Shown piece by piece: positions 18,324 through 27,757 of a stretch of 56,741 nt of DNA. Under the pieces are notes generated by a model. It saw only the letters and a program-made list of their open reading frames with translations. It was not told the origin of the DNA and searched no databases. This DNA is from SAR324 cluster bacterium SAR324-CTD7B (GTDB lineage Bacteria > SAR324 > NAC60-12). Made by a program: the position numbers and the translations under genes. The stretch lies in the NCBI GenBank assembly GCA_002082305.1, contig LSNO01000039.1:1-56741 (forward strand). Reading direction: 5' to 3'. Within the stretch, counting starts at the first letter, position 1. Each line of letters begins with the position of its first letter.

Positions 18324-18410
18324 TCGTTAGGGGTGGCGGTTTCCGATAAAGGAACCACCTGAGAAAGTCCCTTGGAACCTGATCCAGATCATGCTGGCGC
18401 AGGAAAACGA
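18324..18410 (+). promoter_or_regulatory. TPP riboswitch (THI element)
   Basis: Conserved pieces in order: AGGGGTG, CTGAGAAA, the CCCTTGGAACCTGATC block and the GGCGCAGGAAAA end, closed by TCGTT/AACGA pairing. It senses thiamine pyrophosphate and should repress the downstream thiamine-uptake genes. The 130 bases to thiB can hold the expression platform, including an inverted pair of TCCGGA sites near 18491-18508. Confidence 0.93.
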
Positions 18411-18543
18411 CACTTCTGTTTGGCGGTTTCTGCAACCGTCTTTCCAATACCCCCTCTTTGTCATCCCTGCGAAAATTTTATTAAGTGAGTTTCCGGAGTG
18501 TCCGGAGCCTTTCCTTTCAAAAATTATTGTTCCGGAGATTGTT

Positions 18544-19557
18544 ATGAAATCTATAAAATTGTCCGTTTTACCCATGTTGCTCATTGTTGTGGGAATTTTC
18601 ATTAATCCAACATGGGGAGCGGAATTAACCATTTACACTTACGACTCTTTCAACAGCGAATGGGGACCGGGTCCTGTCGTTTTTAAACGTTTTGAGAAAC
18701 AATGTGCCTGCAAACTAAAAGTTGTTTCTCCGGGCGACTCCGGAACTGTGCTCAATCGTGTGATTTTGGAAAAAGCAAATCCGAAAGCCGATATTCTGCT
18801 GGGCTTGAATAACAGCGAACTCGAAAAATCATTTAGCTATGATTTGTGGGAACCGTACCGTTCGCCACTTTTGGAGCAAGTTCCAGCAGATTTACGTGTT
18901 GACAAAAAACACCGTGTGACCCCGTTTGATTATGGTTTCATTGCCTTTGTTTACAATAGTCAAAAGATAAAAAATCCTCCAAACAGTCTGCAGGATTTAC
19001 TTGATCCAAAATACAGAAGAAAAATTGTGATTGAAAATCCGAAAACTTCTTCTCCGGGCTTGTCGATGCTGCACTGGACGATAGCAGTATTTGGTGAAGA
19101 AGATTACCTTGATTACTGGAAGAAGTTAGAGCCAAATTTACTCTCTGTGACCAATGGCTGGTCTGCGGCTTATGGTATGTTCACCAAGGGCGAGGTACCG
19201 ATTGTGTTGAGCTACGTAACCAGTCCCGCATATCACTTGGAGTATGAAAAAACTGAACGTTACAGGGCTGCTGTTTTTCAGGATGGACATTACCGACAAA
19301 TAGAATTTGCGGGAATTCTCAAAGGGACAAAACGGATCAAACGGGCACGTGAGTTTATTGATTTCATGCTTTCCGAAAAATTTCAAAACGCGATCCCTTT
19401 GACAAACTGGATGTTCCCGGTGATCCAGCACCAGCCGCTTCCGGATTCTTTCCGAATTGCACCGCAACCAAAAAGAGCTCCGGAATTGAATCCAGCGCGA
19501 GTCAACCAGCAAAACTCAAAATGGTTGAAAGAATGGTCCCGGACAATGTCGCAGTAA
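18544..19557 (+). CDS. thiB: thiamine ABC transporter, substrate-binding protein
   Basis: 337 residues from the ATG at 18544, preferred over an in-frame start at 18391 that lies inside the riboswitch. GGAG sits 6 bases upstream. Signal peptide to PTWGAE, then LTIYTYDSFNSEWGPGP, the hallmark of periplasmic thiamine-binding proteins. PKTSSPGLSMLHWTI and NGWSAAYGMFTKGE line the ligand site by family. It delivers thiamine or its phosphates to ThiP. Confidence 0.93.
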   Translation: MKSIKLSVLPMLLIVVGIFINPTWGAELTIYTYDSFNSEWGPGPVVFKRFEKQCACKLKVVSPGDSGTVLNRVILEKANPKADILLGLNNSELEKSFSYDLWEPYRSPLLEQVPADLRVDKKHRVTPFDYGFIAFVYNSQKIKNPPNSLQDLLDPKYRRKIVIENPKTSSPGLSMLHWTIAVFGEEDYLDYWKKLEPNLLSVTNGWSAAYGMFTKGEVPIVLSYVTSPAYHLEYEKTERYRAAVFQDGHYRQIEFAGILKGTKRIKRAREFIDFMLSEKFQNAIPLTNWMFPVIQHQPLPDSFRIAPQPKRAPELNPARVNQQNSKWLKEWSRTMSQ

Positions 19558-19570
19558 CCCATATCCAATC

Positions 19571-21238
19571 GTGAAACCACATCCTCTTAGGCTTCTGCAA
19601 ATATCCGCACTGCTCTTGCTTGGAGCAGGTTTTTATTGGCCCCTTTTGAGCTTTCTTTCCGGTAACAATCCTTTGCATCCGGAAGAAAGTTTTTTGCAGT
19701 GGAAATTTTTTAAGGAGTTTTTGAGTGATCCATGGAATTTGCGGGTCATTGGCTTTTCCCTCTATCAGGCTTTTTTAAGCGCGCTACTTTCGATTCTTGT
19801 CGGACTTCCCGGAGCATGGCTGCTAACATACTATAACTTTCCGGGGAAGCGCTGGTTTCGTCTGCTGACTTACCTGCCCTTCATTCTGCCTTCGATTTTG
19901 GTGGTTTTGGCAATGGTGCTGTTTTATGGCAACAACGGCTGGATCAATCGCGGACTGATGACCATACTCGGAACGGATGAACCTCAGGTACATTTTCTCT
20001 ATTCGTTAACAGGAATTTTGATTGCACATGTTTTTTATAATTTTCCGTTGGCTATGAAAATCATTGGAGATCAATGGGAGCGAATATCATTGAAATACCA
20101 TCATGCCGCAAGTTCACTTGGTGTCGGGAATATGCGGCGTTTTTTCGGCATTACTTTACCCTTGCTGATGCCTTCAATCGGCTCTGCCTTTGTGCTTATT
20201 TTTTTACTTTGTATGAATAGTTTTGCAATTATTCTAGTACTCGGAGGTGGTATCCGTTACACGACAATTGAGGTTTTGATTTATCAACTGGCACGTATTG
20301 AACTTGATTTCTCAGGTGCAGCAAGTTTAGCTTTTTTACAGGGAGGATTGAGTTTAATCGGCATGGCAATTATGCTCAAAGGCAGGGATCGCAGAGTTGA
20401 CCAGGAATCTGCAAGCAAGAGCTGGCTTCCGGAAAAACTGAGGAACCGATCCATGAAAGCATGGTTTGGTTTGTGCTGGATTTTGTTAGTATTGATCTTT
20501 GCGCTGGGACCTTTGTTTGCCATCCTGATGGATTCATTCCGCAAGTTTGAACATGGTGAATGGATTTACACCTGGTATTGGTACAGCGAGCTTTTTACCT
20601 GGCGAGAAAATAATTATTTTCTTTCATCTCTTTGGAACTCTTTGCGAATCGGACTCGGAAGCGCACTTATTTCTTCCATATCTGGTCTTGGGTTGGTAAG
20701 TATAATTGCCTACCGAAAAGGTGTAAAGAGGCGTTTTTGGGAAATGCTGACTCTCTTCCCGATTGCGCTGTCAACAGTCGTTTTTGGTGTGGCATGGTTC
20801 CATTTTTATCAGGGGCATCTGGCTGGGACTGTTCCGTTAATTTTTGTGGTGATGGCAATGCACGCCCTGCTGACCTGTCCATACTGGATACGAATTGTAC
20901 TTCCAACTCTGGAAAGCATTCCGCTGCAGTGGCACACAGAATCAAAAATGCTGGGCAAGCAACCTCTTGAATATGGTGTCAGAATTTTGTGGCCCTGGCT
21001 GAGCAAAACTTTTCTGATCGCCTTTTTCTTCAGTTTCTCACTGTCTCTGGGTGAACTAAATTCCACCATGATGATTGCCGATGAAACCGTACGTACGCTT
21101 CCACTTGAAATTTATGGAGCGATTTCAGGATATCGCTTTTCTTATGCATCTGCAGTAGCAGTCATTTTGCTTATCCTATCAGTATCTACATTTCTTCTGG
21201 TGGAGCGGAGTATTGGCTTTTTTGGCCGGCTAAAATAA
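19571..21238 (+). CDS. thiP: thiamine ABC transporter, permease
   Basis: 555 residues from a GTG start 14 bases after thiB. About twelve transmembrane helices in two homologous halves, each with an EAA-type loop (HHAASSLGVGNMRRFFGITLP in the first half; TESKMLGKQPLEYGVRILWP in the second). No ATPase gene (thiQ) follows, so the transporter must use an ATPase encoded elsewhere. It shares the TPP riboswitch with thiB. Confidence 0.92.
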   Translation: MKPHPLRLLQISALLLLGAGFYWPLLSFLSGNNPLHPEESFLQWKFFKEFLSDPWNLRVIGFSLYQAFLSALLSILVGLPGAWLLTYYNFPGKRWFRLLTYLPFILPSILVVLAMVLFYGNNGWINRGLMTILGTDEPQVHFLYSLTGILIAHVFYNFPLAMKIIGDQWERISLKYHHAASSLGVGNMRRFFGITLPLLMPSIGSAFVLIFLLCMNSFAIILVLGGGIRYTTIEVLIYQLARIELDFSGAASLAFLQGGLSLIGMAIMLKGRDRRVDQESASKSWLPEKLRNRSMKAWFGLCWILLVLIFALGPLFAILMDSFRKFEHGEWIYTWYWYSELFTWRENNYFLSSLWNSLRIGLGSALISSISGLGLVSIIAYRKGVKRRFWEMLTLFPIALSTVVFGVAWFHFYQGHLAGTVPLIFVVMAMHALLTCPYWIRIVLPTLESIPLQWHTESKMLGKQPLEYGVRILWPWLSKTFLIAFFFSFSLSLGELNSTMMIADETVRTLPLEIYGAISGYRFSYASAVAVILLILSVSTFLLVERSIGFFGRLK

Positions 21239-21349
21239 ATAAATTTGGGCTTTCAAGGAAAAAACTTTAAATTGCCGAAAGAACAGAATAGCATAAAAGA
21301 ATCGCAGGTCTCGGTTTAGAAACTAAAAAGTCGTTCAGTGAAGGGATGT

Positions 21350-21757
21350 ATGGAGGTTGGAGGTATAAGAGAAGAAACATGTACTGCAGAAGAAACTGCT
21401 TGCGAAAAAATTAATGCTTCTGTTGTGGAACAGGAATTGGAGACTGCAATACTTGAATATGCAATCAGTACATTCCCTTTCTCAAGTGCCTTTGAGAACG
21501 TTCCTGGTTATCGCGAAGAAGAGCTTCCGGATTTGATAGAAGGTCTTATTTCTGAAGGAATCGTCAAGGTCGGTTTCTACTACGAAGAAATGCAGGAAAA
21601 CCTGACAATCTTATATTTTCTTCGACTGGATGAAGAAAAACACGTTGTTCTGGGACTTGATCCAAACGAAGTCTGTGTCAGTATTTCAAATGTTGATGGT
21701 ATTTTTCGTTTGAACGATGACCAATACATGAATTTACTGAAAATCCCACTCTGCTGA
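21350..21757 (+). CDS. hypothetical acidic protein
   Basis: 135 residues from the ATG at 21350. A GTG at 21338 would add four residues; the ATG has GAAGGG upstream at useful spacing. Acidic and cytoplasmic, with phrases EELPDLIEGLISEGIVKVGF that look like a small helix-turn region and EKHVVLGLDPNEV. I do not recognise a family. It lies between thiP and a kinase-like gene. Confidence 0.6.
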   Translation: MEVGGIREETCTAEETACEKINASVVEQELETAILEYAISTFPFSSAFENVPGYREEELPDLIEGLISEGIVKVGFYYEEMQENLTILYFLRLDEEKHVVLGLDPNEVCVSISNVDGIFRLNDDQYMNLLKIPLC

Positions 21758-21806
21758 ATCATTCTGATTTTGCTAAATTCCCGAAAAAATTACAGTTTTA
21801 AGTTCC

Positions 21807-22493
21807 ATGTCTGAATTATCGGATCCTCCAACACTTCTTAAAACAGAAGCTGTTCAACTCTCTCTAATTGGCATGTCCGGCGCAGGAAAATCGCACTGGT
21901 CCAAGAGAATGGAAAGCCTGGGATTCCAAATGTATAGTTGTGACGATCTAATTGCTGAACGTCTTGGACAGAAACTTGAAGAGAAAGGGAAGTCCACAAT
22001 AAATCTTGCTAAGTGGATGGGGCATCCATTTTCAGAAGGATATCCGGAGGCAGAAGCTTTTTATCTTGAACTTGAAGGTGCCGTTATCTCTCAGATCTGC
22101 GATGAGTTGGAAAACAGCAGTCAAAAAGATAAGCAAGTTGTTGTTGACACAACCGGAAGTCTGATTTATCTGGAAAAAAAATTACTCAACCGTCTGCGTA
22201 ATTTGACCTTGACTGTTCAACTAAAACTGCCGGAAGAAAAACATGAGCAGCTTTTTGAGGCATACCTCTTGGATCCTAAACCAGTCATCTGGGGAGGGGA
22301 ATACCTCCCCCGTGAAGGAGAAAGTCCCCAAAACGCCTTGGGGAGATGCTACAGGGAGTTGCTTTCTTTCCGCAATGAAAGGTACGGTTTGCTGGCAGAC
22401 TGTGTGCTGGATTATTCATTTCACCACTGTGCCAAGACAGGAGTTGAAGAACTGCTTGAGTTAGTTACAAACAACTACAAGATGAAGCCCTGA
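21807..22493 (+). CDS. shikimate-kinase-like P-loop protein
   Basis: 228 residues. Walker A GMSGAGKS at 22-29, then YSCDDLIAERLG where shikimate kinases bind substrate (the D in CDD). Walker-B-like VVVDTTGSLIYL. The protein is longer than AroK (about 175) and has an insertion around LAKWMGHPFSEGYPEAEAF. The C-terminal part FRNERYGLLADCVLDYS resembles the shikimate kinase LID and end. It may phosphorylate a different small molecule. No aro genes are near. Confidence 0.7.
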   Translation: MSELSDPPTLLKTEAVQLSLIGMSGAGKSHWSKRMESLGFQMYSCDDLIAERLGQKLEEKGKSTINLAKWMGHPFSEGYPEAEAFYLELEGAVISQICDELENSSQKDKQVVVDTTGSLIYLEKKLLNRLRNLTLTVQLKLPEEKHEQLFEAYLLDPKPVIWGGEYLPREGESPQNALGRCYRELLSFRNERYGLLADCVLDYSFHHCAKTGVEELLELVTNNYKMKP

Positions 22494-22692
22494 ATCTTCC
22501 AACAGACCGCTTATCTCTTTTTCAACATTAAGAAACAACAATGCTCCAACCATATCTTTGATTGTGTTTCAGACTGTCTCAAAAAGATTTTACTGCCTGC
22601 AAAAAACTTAGCCTCAGATGCAGTTTTTTCTGAAGGAAATACTTTAATCAACTCTTGCCGATTCATTATTTTTCAAAGTCGATAATTATTAC

Positions 22693-22721
22693 TTGAAATT
22701 AGTTTGGCAACAATCTATAAT
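22693..22721 (+). promoter_or_regulatory. strong sigma-70-type promoter
   Basis: TTGAAA, 17 bases, TATAAT, ending 31 bases before the PuuD-like start. The rest of 22494-22692 shows no gene or clear RNA. Confidence 0.75.
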
Positions 22722-22752
22722 GCAATTTTCAATCTAATAATAAGGAGGCACT

Positions 22753-23445
22753 ATGGAAATCATCTCGGTTGATGGTTGGTATTTATTGTTACGCTGGATA
22801 CATCTGCTCGCAGGCATAACCTGGATTGGGCTCTTGTATTATTTTAATTTTGTGCAGGGTGAATGGTTTAAAGAAACAGATGCGTCCGCCAAAACCGCGG
22901 CAGTCCAAAAACTTGTCCCACGCGCCCTTTGGTGGTTTAGATGGTCCGCCATGTTCACTTTCCTTGCAGGTGCACTGATCTTGATTTCCAAAGGTATGAA
23001 GGGATGGGAAATTTATGCAACATCCTGGGGCGTTGTAATTCTTACCGGTGCCGCTCTTGGAACATTTATGTTTTTAAATGTGTGGTTGATCATCTGGCCG
23101 AAACAGCAAGTTGTAATCGCTTCTACAAATCAGGTAGCAGAAGGCGGAGAGGCTTTGCCTGATGCTGCAGGATGTGCGGCAAAAGCAGCATTGGCATCCA
23201 GAACAAATACATTGTTTTCAATTCCGATGCTTTTAATGATGGGTGCGGCAAGTCATTTCCCCGTTGGTGTGACAGAGAGTACAAGTTTCTCTGGACTGTT
23301 TTGGGTCCTCGCTATAATTATCGGGGTGCTAGAAATTAATGCAGTAATCGGTAAACCCGGACCAATGGCCTCCGTAAAAGGGGTAATTACTTCCGGTTTT
23401 GTCCTGACAGTAGTACTCTTTGGAGTTATAGGATTATTGGTCTAA
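22753..23445 (+). CDS. PuuD-like (urate oxidase N-terminal domain) membrane protein
   Basis: 230 residues with about six transmembrane helices. RWIHLLAGITWIGLLYYFNF gives the paired His/Trp pattern seen in the membrane part of PuuD urate oxidases and related heme-binding proteins. The cytochrome c domain of full-length PuuD is absent, but a separate c-type cytochrome gene follows at 23616. Strong AAGGAGG Shine-Dalgarno. Without purine-catabolism genes nearby, urate oxidation is uncertain; the family is often misannotated. Confidence 0.75.
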   Translation: MEIISVDGWYLLLRWIHLLAGITWIGLLYYFNFVQGEWFKETDASAKTAAVQKLVPRALWWFRWSAMFTFLAGALILISKGMKGWEIYATSWGVVILTGAALGTFMFLNVWLIIWPKQQVVIASTNQVAEGGEALPDAAGCAAKAALASRTNTLFSIPMLLMMGAASHFPVGVTESTSFSGLFWVLAIIIGVLEINAVIGKPGPMASVKGVITSGFVLTVVLFGVIGLLV

Positions 23446-23534
23446 GCACTTTAGATCATGCTTATTTTTTAACTTTGTTTTCGAACGCAATAGTTCGGAG
23501 TTAGAAATAATTAAAGATAAGCCACTCCCACCGC

Positions 23535-23574
23535 TTTACATCTCCCCATATTTTTAAATATGGGGAGATGTAAA
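23535..23574. repeat. perfect 19-bp inverted repeat
   Basis: Arms TTTACATCTCCCCATATTT and its exact complement surround a 2-base centre, 90 bases after the PuuD-like gene. It could end transcription, but no T-run flanks either side. It forms a long symmetric hairpin in both strands. Confidence 0.85.
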
Positions 23575-23615
23575 CTGATTTCATTCCACCGGCAATCTCA
23601 ATTCCATTTCCAGTA

Positions 23616-23993
23616 ATGCCCCGCTTTTGTTCTATACTCATTTTGTTTTTATTGCTCACAAGTTGTGACCTAAACATTTTCAAAGAAACTGATACAGATG
23701 TGGAAGTGGTTTCTGAGAAAAATAATGAGACCCTGACTTTAGGCAGTGATCCTGAAAAAGGTAAGATCGTTTATTATGCCAACTGCATTTCCTGCCATAA
23801 TTATAATCCAAAAAAACCTGGAAGTATCGGCCCACAAATATACAGGTCTTCAAAAGAACTTCTCTCAAAAAAAATTAATTTCGGAATATATCCAAAAAAT
23901 TACAAACCAAAAAGGTCAACCAAAATAATGCCTTTACAGCCTCATTTAGATAAGGAGATTGCAAATTTACATGCATTTTTAAATGCTCCTTAA
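23616..23993 (+). CDS. c-type cytochrome lipoprotein
   Basis: 125 residues. Lipobox LTSC with C17, heme-binding C57-x-x-C60-H61 (CISCH) and an axial Met in STKIMPLQP (M105). A monoheme electron carrier tethered to the envelope. Directly downstream of the PuuD-like gene, it may supply the cytochrome domain that full-length PuuD has at its C-terminus; this pairing is inference. Confidence 0.87.
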   Translation: MPRFCSILILFLLLTSCDLNIFKETDTDVEVVSEKNNETLTLGSDPEKGKIVYYANCISCHNYNPKKPGSIGPQIYRSSKELLSKKINFGIYPKNYKPKRSTKIMPLQPHLDKEIANLHAFLNAP

Positions 23994-24139
23994 TGAGCAA
24001 GAACAGAGACGCAGATAAAGCTTCTATATTTAATAGGAAAAATTTTGCGAATTTAGAAAGATAACTTGGTGAAGCGTTGATGGAAACAAATAACGCAACT
24101 TTTACATATATTTTCATTTCCTTCAAATCCCCCTTTTTA

Positions 24140-24154
24140 TGGCATGAGAATTGC
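24140..24154 (+). promoter_or_regulatory. candidate sigma-54 (-24/-12) promoter
   Basis: TGGCATG-AGAA-TTGC keeps GG and GC exactly 10 bases apart, one mismatch from TGGCACG-N4-TTGC. It sits 102 bases before aat, in a 262-base gap that otherwise shows only the short direct repeat CGTGAGTAA (24172 and 24182). Confidence 0.4.
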
Positions 24155-24255
24155 CTTTTTCTACTGATACGCGTGAGTAACCGTGAGTAAGCCTGTGCTT
24201 AATTTTAGTTTAACTGAAGCCCTAGAAAATAAGCAAAGATCTCCATAATGTTGCC

Positions 24256-24975
24256 ATGCCGGTTTATCAGCTGATTCCTGAAATACCCCTGTTTCCACCA
24301 ATAGAAGAGGCGGAAGATGACGGTTTATTAGCTGTTGGCGGAGATCTGACTAAAGAGCGTTTGCTTGGTGCATACCGGAGAGGAATTTTCCCTTGGTATG
24401 AAGTAGGTCAACCAATATTGTGGTGGAGCCCTGATCCGCGTTTAGTTTTATTTCCGGATGAATTAAAAATTTCACGCAGTCTGCGCAAAGTCCTGCGCAA
24501 GGAACAGTTTGAAATTCGTTTCGATACTGCATTTCAGGAAGTAATAAAATCTTGTGCTGATGTCAGGACAAAGCAGGGAGAAGGAACTTGGATAATTCCG
24601 GAAATGCAGCAAGCCTATACTGAGTTGCATCAGGAGGGTTTTGCACATTCTGTTGAAAGCTGGCTTGATGGGAAATTGGTCGGAGGTCTTTATGGAATTT
24701 CAATGGGACAATGTTTTTTTGGTGAATCTATGTTCAGTACAATGAACGATTCCTCCAAAGTGGCTTTAGTTGCCTTGGCAGATTTTTCTCAACGAGTAGG
24801 TATTAAACTGATTGATTGTCAAATGACAACACCACATCTGTTGAGTTTGGGTGCGAGAGAAATAAAACGGGAGGTTTTTCTTAAAATGTTGAAAAAACAT
24901 CTTGAAACCACCTCTATCAAGGGTCTGTGGAATAACGGTCCTGTTTCAATGAAAGTAAACTTGTTACAAAATTGA
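24256..24975 (+). CDS. aat: leucyl/phenylalanyl-tRNA--protein transferase
   Basis: 239 residues. It adds Leu or Phe from tRNA to N-terminal Arg/Lys of proteins for N-end-rule degradation. Family motifs: LLAVGGDLTKERLLGAYRRG, FPWYEVGQPILWWSPDPR, and GLYGISMGQCFFGESMFS. One base separates its stop from the SPOR gene, so they are co-transcribed. No clpS or clpA in the window. Confidence 0.95.
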   Translation: MPVYQLIPEIPLFPPIEEAEDDGLLAVGGDLTKERLLGAYRRGIFPWYEVGQPILWWSPDPRLVLFPDELKISRSLRKVLRKEQFEIRFDTAFQEVIKSCADVRTKQGEGTWIIPEMQQAYTELHQEGFAHSVESWLDGKLVGGLYGISMGQCFFGESMFSTMNDSSKVALVALADFSQRVGIKLIDCQMTTPHLLSLGAREIKREVFLKMLKKHLETTSIKGLWNNGPVSMKVNLLQN

Positions 24976-24976
24976 A

Positions 24977-25696
24977 ATGCCAGAATCAAAAGGGAAAAAA
25001 GTTTTTCGAATTCAACTGACGCTTTCAGTTGTTGTGCTTTTGTTGACTCTGAGTGCCTTCAGCCTGGTTGCAGCTTTTTATTTAGGAATGACAACCGGCA
25101 TTAGCATGCAGCGTCCCCCAGAAGGTTCTGTTGCAGACACAGATATTTCTGCAGATAAGCCTTTGTCAGAGGAAGAACTGAAGTTTTTTGGACTCAGTGA
25201 GCGAAAAAAAGACCAAGATTCGTTCGACATGGAAGAGTTACGTGACTTGAAAAAGAAAACAACTGAACTAACTAAAGCTACAAAAACACCAGATTCAGCC
25301 TCACCGAAAGTACCAAAAACAGAAACTCCAACAGTTAAAGCACCGGATAGTCCTGCTTCTGAACAAAAGACTGTGGTTAAAAAATCTGTTCCTGTTCCCA
25401 AAACTGTCGTTCCTAAAAAACCGGATAATGTTAAAATTCCTGTAGTCAAATCAAAGAAAGATGCAACTTACACTATCCAGGTTTTTGCTTCACGAAAGCA
25501 TGCAAATGCTAAAAATCTGCTTGAAAAACTTAAGCAAAACGGTTTTAAAGATGCTTTTATTTTTAAACATACTGCAGGAAATAAAACTCTTTATCGAGTT
25601 CGTGTTGGTAAAATAAAGCGTTCAGAGACTAATAATTTAGCCAACAAACTCAAAGAACTAAAATTTATTGATTCCGTCCAAGTTACACGCTTCTGA
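24977..25696 (+). CDS. SPOR-domain membrane protein
   Basis: 239 residues. A single transmembrane helix (about 12-36), a Pro/Lys/Thr-rich periplasmic linker (60-155), and a C-terminal SPOR domain (about 163-239: ATYTIQVFASRKHANAKNL, LYRVRVGKIKRSE). SPOR binds denuded glycans at the division septum, so a cell-division or envelope role is likely. Confidence 0.88.
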   Translation: MPESKGKKVFRIQLTLSVVVLLLTLSAFSLVAAFYLGMTTGISMQRPPEGSVADTDISADKPLSEEELKFFGLSERKKDQDSFDMEELRDLKKKTTELTKATKTPDSASPKVPKTETPTVKAPDSPASEQKTVVKKSVPVPKTVVPKKPDNVKIPVVKSKKDATYTIQVFASRKHANAKNLLEKLKQNGFKDAFIFKHTAGNKTLYRVRVGKIKRSETNNLANKLKELKFIDSVQVTRF

Positions 25697-25807
25697 AGTG
25701 TGTCCAAAATTGATAAACTCGTTAAAAGTCTAAATATCACACTTGTTTATTAATATTCAGCTTAAAGCTTTCAATTACATACATCTTGATATCCAGAACA
25801 GGAATCC

Positions 25808-26503
25808 ATGAGTAATTATTGGCGTTTTTCACGCTCAGCTTATTATTCTGTTGTTGCAGCGCTGCCGTTACTGGTGGCATACGAAATACTGGTTATTCTG
25901 ACACAATCCCGTTATTGGAGTCTCAGGAATGCCGCAGATATGTGGATCCGGACTTTTCTAATGGCCTTCGATCTTCAAGCGCAACACCTGACTTTTGTGA
26001 TGATCGGCATCTTATTCGCTTTGATTCCGTTAGCAAAATCTTATTCTACCGGAGTTCGGCTTAAGGTTAATTATTTTGCACTGATGCTCGCAGAGGCTTT
26101 TGTTTATAGCCTCCTTCTTGGAGGCCTGCTGCAGTCAATTTTACGGGTGAGTGGGCTGTCTTCCGGAGGACCTGGAAATGGTCCGCTTCAGAACTTTGCA
26201 CTTTCCTTGGGAGCAGGTTTATTTGAAGAGATCATTTTTCGAGTACTATTGCTCAACCTGCTTTTTTTACTCTTGAAACCTTTCTTGAAAAGCAAGATCG
26301 GTGTAGCCGTTGCTTCTGTTTTAGTTGCCTCATTCCTTTTCTCAATTAGTCACTATATTGGAACTATGGCTGATCAATGGCAGTGGTACAGTTTCATGTT
26401 TCGCTGGGTTGCAGGATTATTGTTCACTGTCCTTTATTTCATGCGCGGCTTTGCCATAACAGCCTATACTCATGCACTATATGATATTTGGGTTCTTGTT
26501 TGA
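25808..26503 (+). CDS. CPBP-family intramembrane metalloprotease
   Basis: 231 residues with about seven transmembrane helices. Abi/CAAX motif E140-E141-xxx-R145 (FEEIIFRVL), the second motif with H in FSISHYIG, and the third in ITAYTHALYD. Predicted membrane protease of the Rce1/Abi type; substrate unknown. Confidence 0.87.
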   Translation: MSNYWRFSRSAYYSVVAALPLLVAYEILVILTQSRYWSLRNAADMWIRTFLMAFDLQAQHLTFVMIGILFALIPLAKSYSTGVRLKVNYFALMLAEAFVYSLLLGGLLQSILRVSGLSSGGPGNGPLQNFALSLGAGLFEEIIFRVLLLNLLFLLLKPFLKSKIGVAVASVLVASFLFSISHYIGTMADQWQWYSFMFRWVAGLLFTVLYFMRGFAITAYTHALYDIWVLV

Positions 26504-26596
26504 TTTTGATTTTTCAGATTTATTTTGATAAATTTACAATCAAATTTTTTCCAGTTCAATCCAATTCGATAATTGCCAAAAGCCCATCAAAAAATT

Positions 26597-27757
26597 ATGA
26601 AAGTACCATTGCTCGATCTGCGTCCTCCTTTGGAGGAGTTACGTGATGAAATTATTGAAGCTGTTACTCAAGTCATTGATTCAACCCGCTACATTATGGG
26701 ACCTGAAATTGACAGCCTGGAAAAAAAAATTGCTGAATATTGCGGTACTGCGGACGCAGTAGGAGTATCGTCCGGAACTGATGCCCTTTTGCTTTCACTG
26801 ATGGTTTTAGACGTTGGGCCTGGAGATCTTGTGTTGACTAGTAATTTTTCTTTCTTTGCTACTGCCGGCGTTGTCGCCCGTCTGAATGCGACTCCGGTAT
26901 TTGTAGACATTGATCCGGAAACATATAACATTGATCCGGAATGTGTGAGAATGACTTTGGCAGAAATGGATAAGGAAACCCGGAAACGAGTAAAGGCCAT
27001 TATTCCGGTTCATCTCTACGGCCAATGTGCAGACATGAAAGCAATATTAAATATTGCTGCTGAATTTGAAATTCCTGTTATTGAAGATGGTGCACAGGCA
27101 ATTGGTGCAGAGTGCGAGATTGATGGGAAAAAGAGGCCTGCAGGCAGTTTGGGTGATTTTGGCTGTTTTTCCTTCTTTCCTTCAAAAAATTTAGGTGGTG
27201 TTGGAGATGGTGGGATTGTCACAGTCAATGAACCTGAACTAGCAGAAAAGTTGCGTCTCAAACGAGTTCATGGAGGCGAGCGAAAATATTACCATCGTGT
27301 GATTGGAGGAAACTTTCGCCTTGACCCCATTCAGGCAACCGTAATACGTGTTAAACTACCACACCTGAACCACTGGCACAACCAGCGTCAGGATAATGCT
27401 GAGTACTACAACAAGTTGTTTGCTGAAACAAGTTTAGGTGGGAGTATAAGTATACCTCAGGTCATGCATTCCAAAAGGCTGCAAAATCCTCACATCTACA
27501 ATCAGTATGTAATCAGAGCTGAACAGCGTGATCAATTGCAATCATTTTTGGCAGAAAACGAAATTTCAGCAGAGGTATATTACCCACTTCCTTTTCACCT
27601 GCAAGAATGTTTTCTGGATTTAGGCGGTAAAGCAGGAGACTTCCCGGTTTCTGAGACGGCAGCAGAGGAGGTACTTGCTTTGCCTGTTTATCCCGGATTA
27701 AGTCGGCAAATGCAGGAATCGGTTGTGGAGAAAATTGAAGAATTCTATCAGGCTTAA
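26597..27757 (+). CDS. DegT/DnrJ/EryC1-type PLP aminotransferase
   Basis: 386 residues from the ATG at 26597; a TTG eight codons earlier is less likely. The PLP lysine lies in [29 protein letters not shown] binds the PLP phosphate and [10 protein letters not shown] is the usual C-terminal family motif. Such enzymes make amino-sugars for surface glycans or LPS. It is not next to the glycosyltransferases of the window. Its 3' end overlaps fusA by four bases, tail to tail. Confidence 0.9.
   Translation: MKVPLLDLRPPLEELRDEIIEAVTQVIDSTRYIMGPEIDSLEKKIAEYCGTADAVGVSSGTDALLLSLMVLDVGPGDLVLTSNFSFFATAGVVARLNATPVFVDIDPETYNIDPECVRMTLAEMDKETRKRVKAIIPVHLYGQCADMKAILNIAAEFEIPVIEDGAQAIGAECEIDGKKRPAGSLGDFGCFSFFPSKNLGGVGDGGIVTVNEPELAEKLRLKRVHGGERKYYHRVIGGNFRLDPIQATVIRVKLPHLNHWHNQRQDNAEYYNKLFAETSLGGSISIPQVMHSKRLQNPHIYNQYVIRAEQRDQLQSFLAENEISAEVYYPLPFHLQECFLDLGGKAGDFPVSETAAEEVLALPVYPGLSRQMQESVVEKIEEFYQA

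Noticed and set aside
18391-18543. N-terminal 51 codons of a longer thiB reading
   Set aside because: They overlap the TPP aptamer and lie ahead of a clean signal peptide with its own ribosome site at 18544.
24172-24190. Direct repeat CGTGAGTAA (two copies)
   Set aside because: Only two 9-base copies, one base apart; no third copy or protein-binding context, so likely chance.
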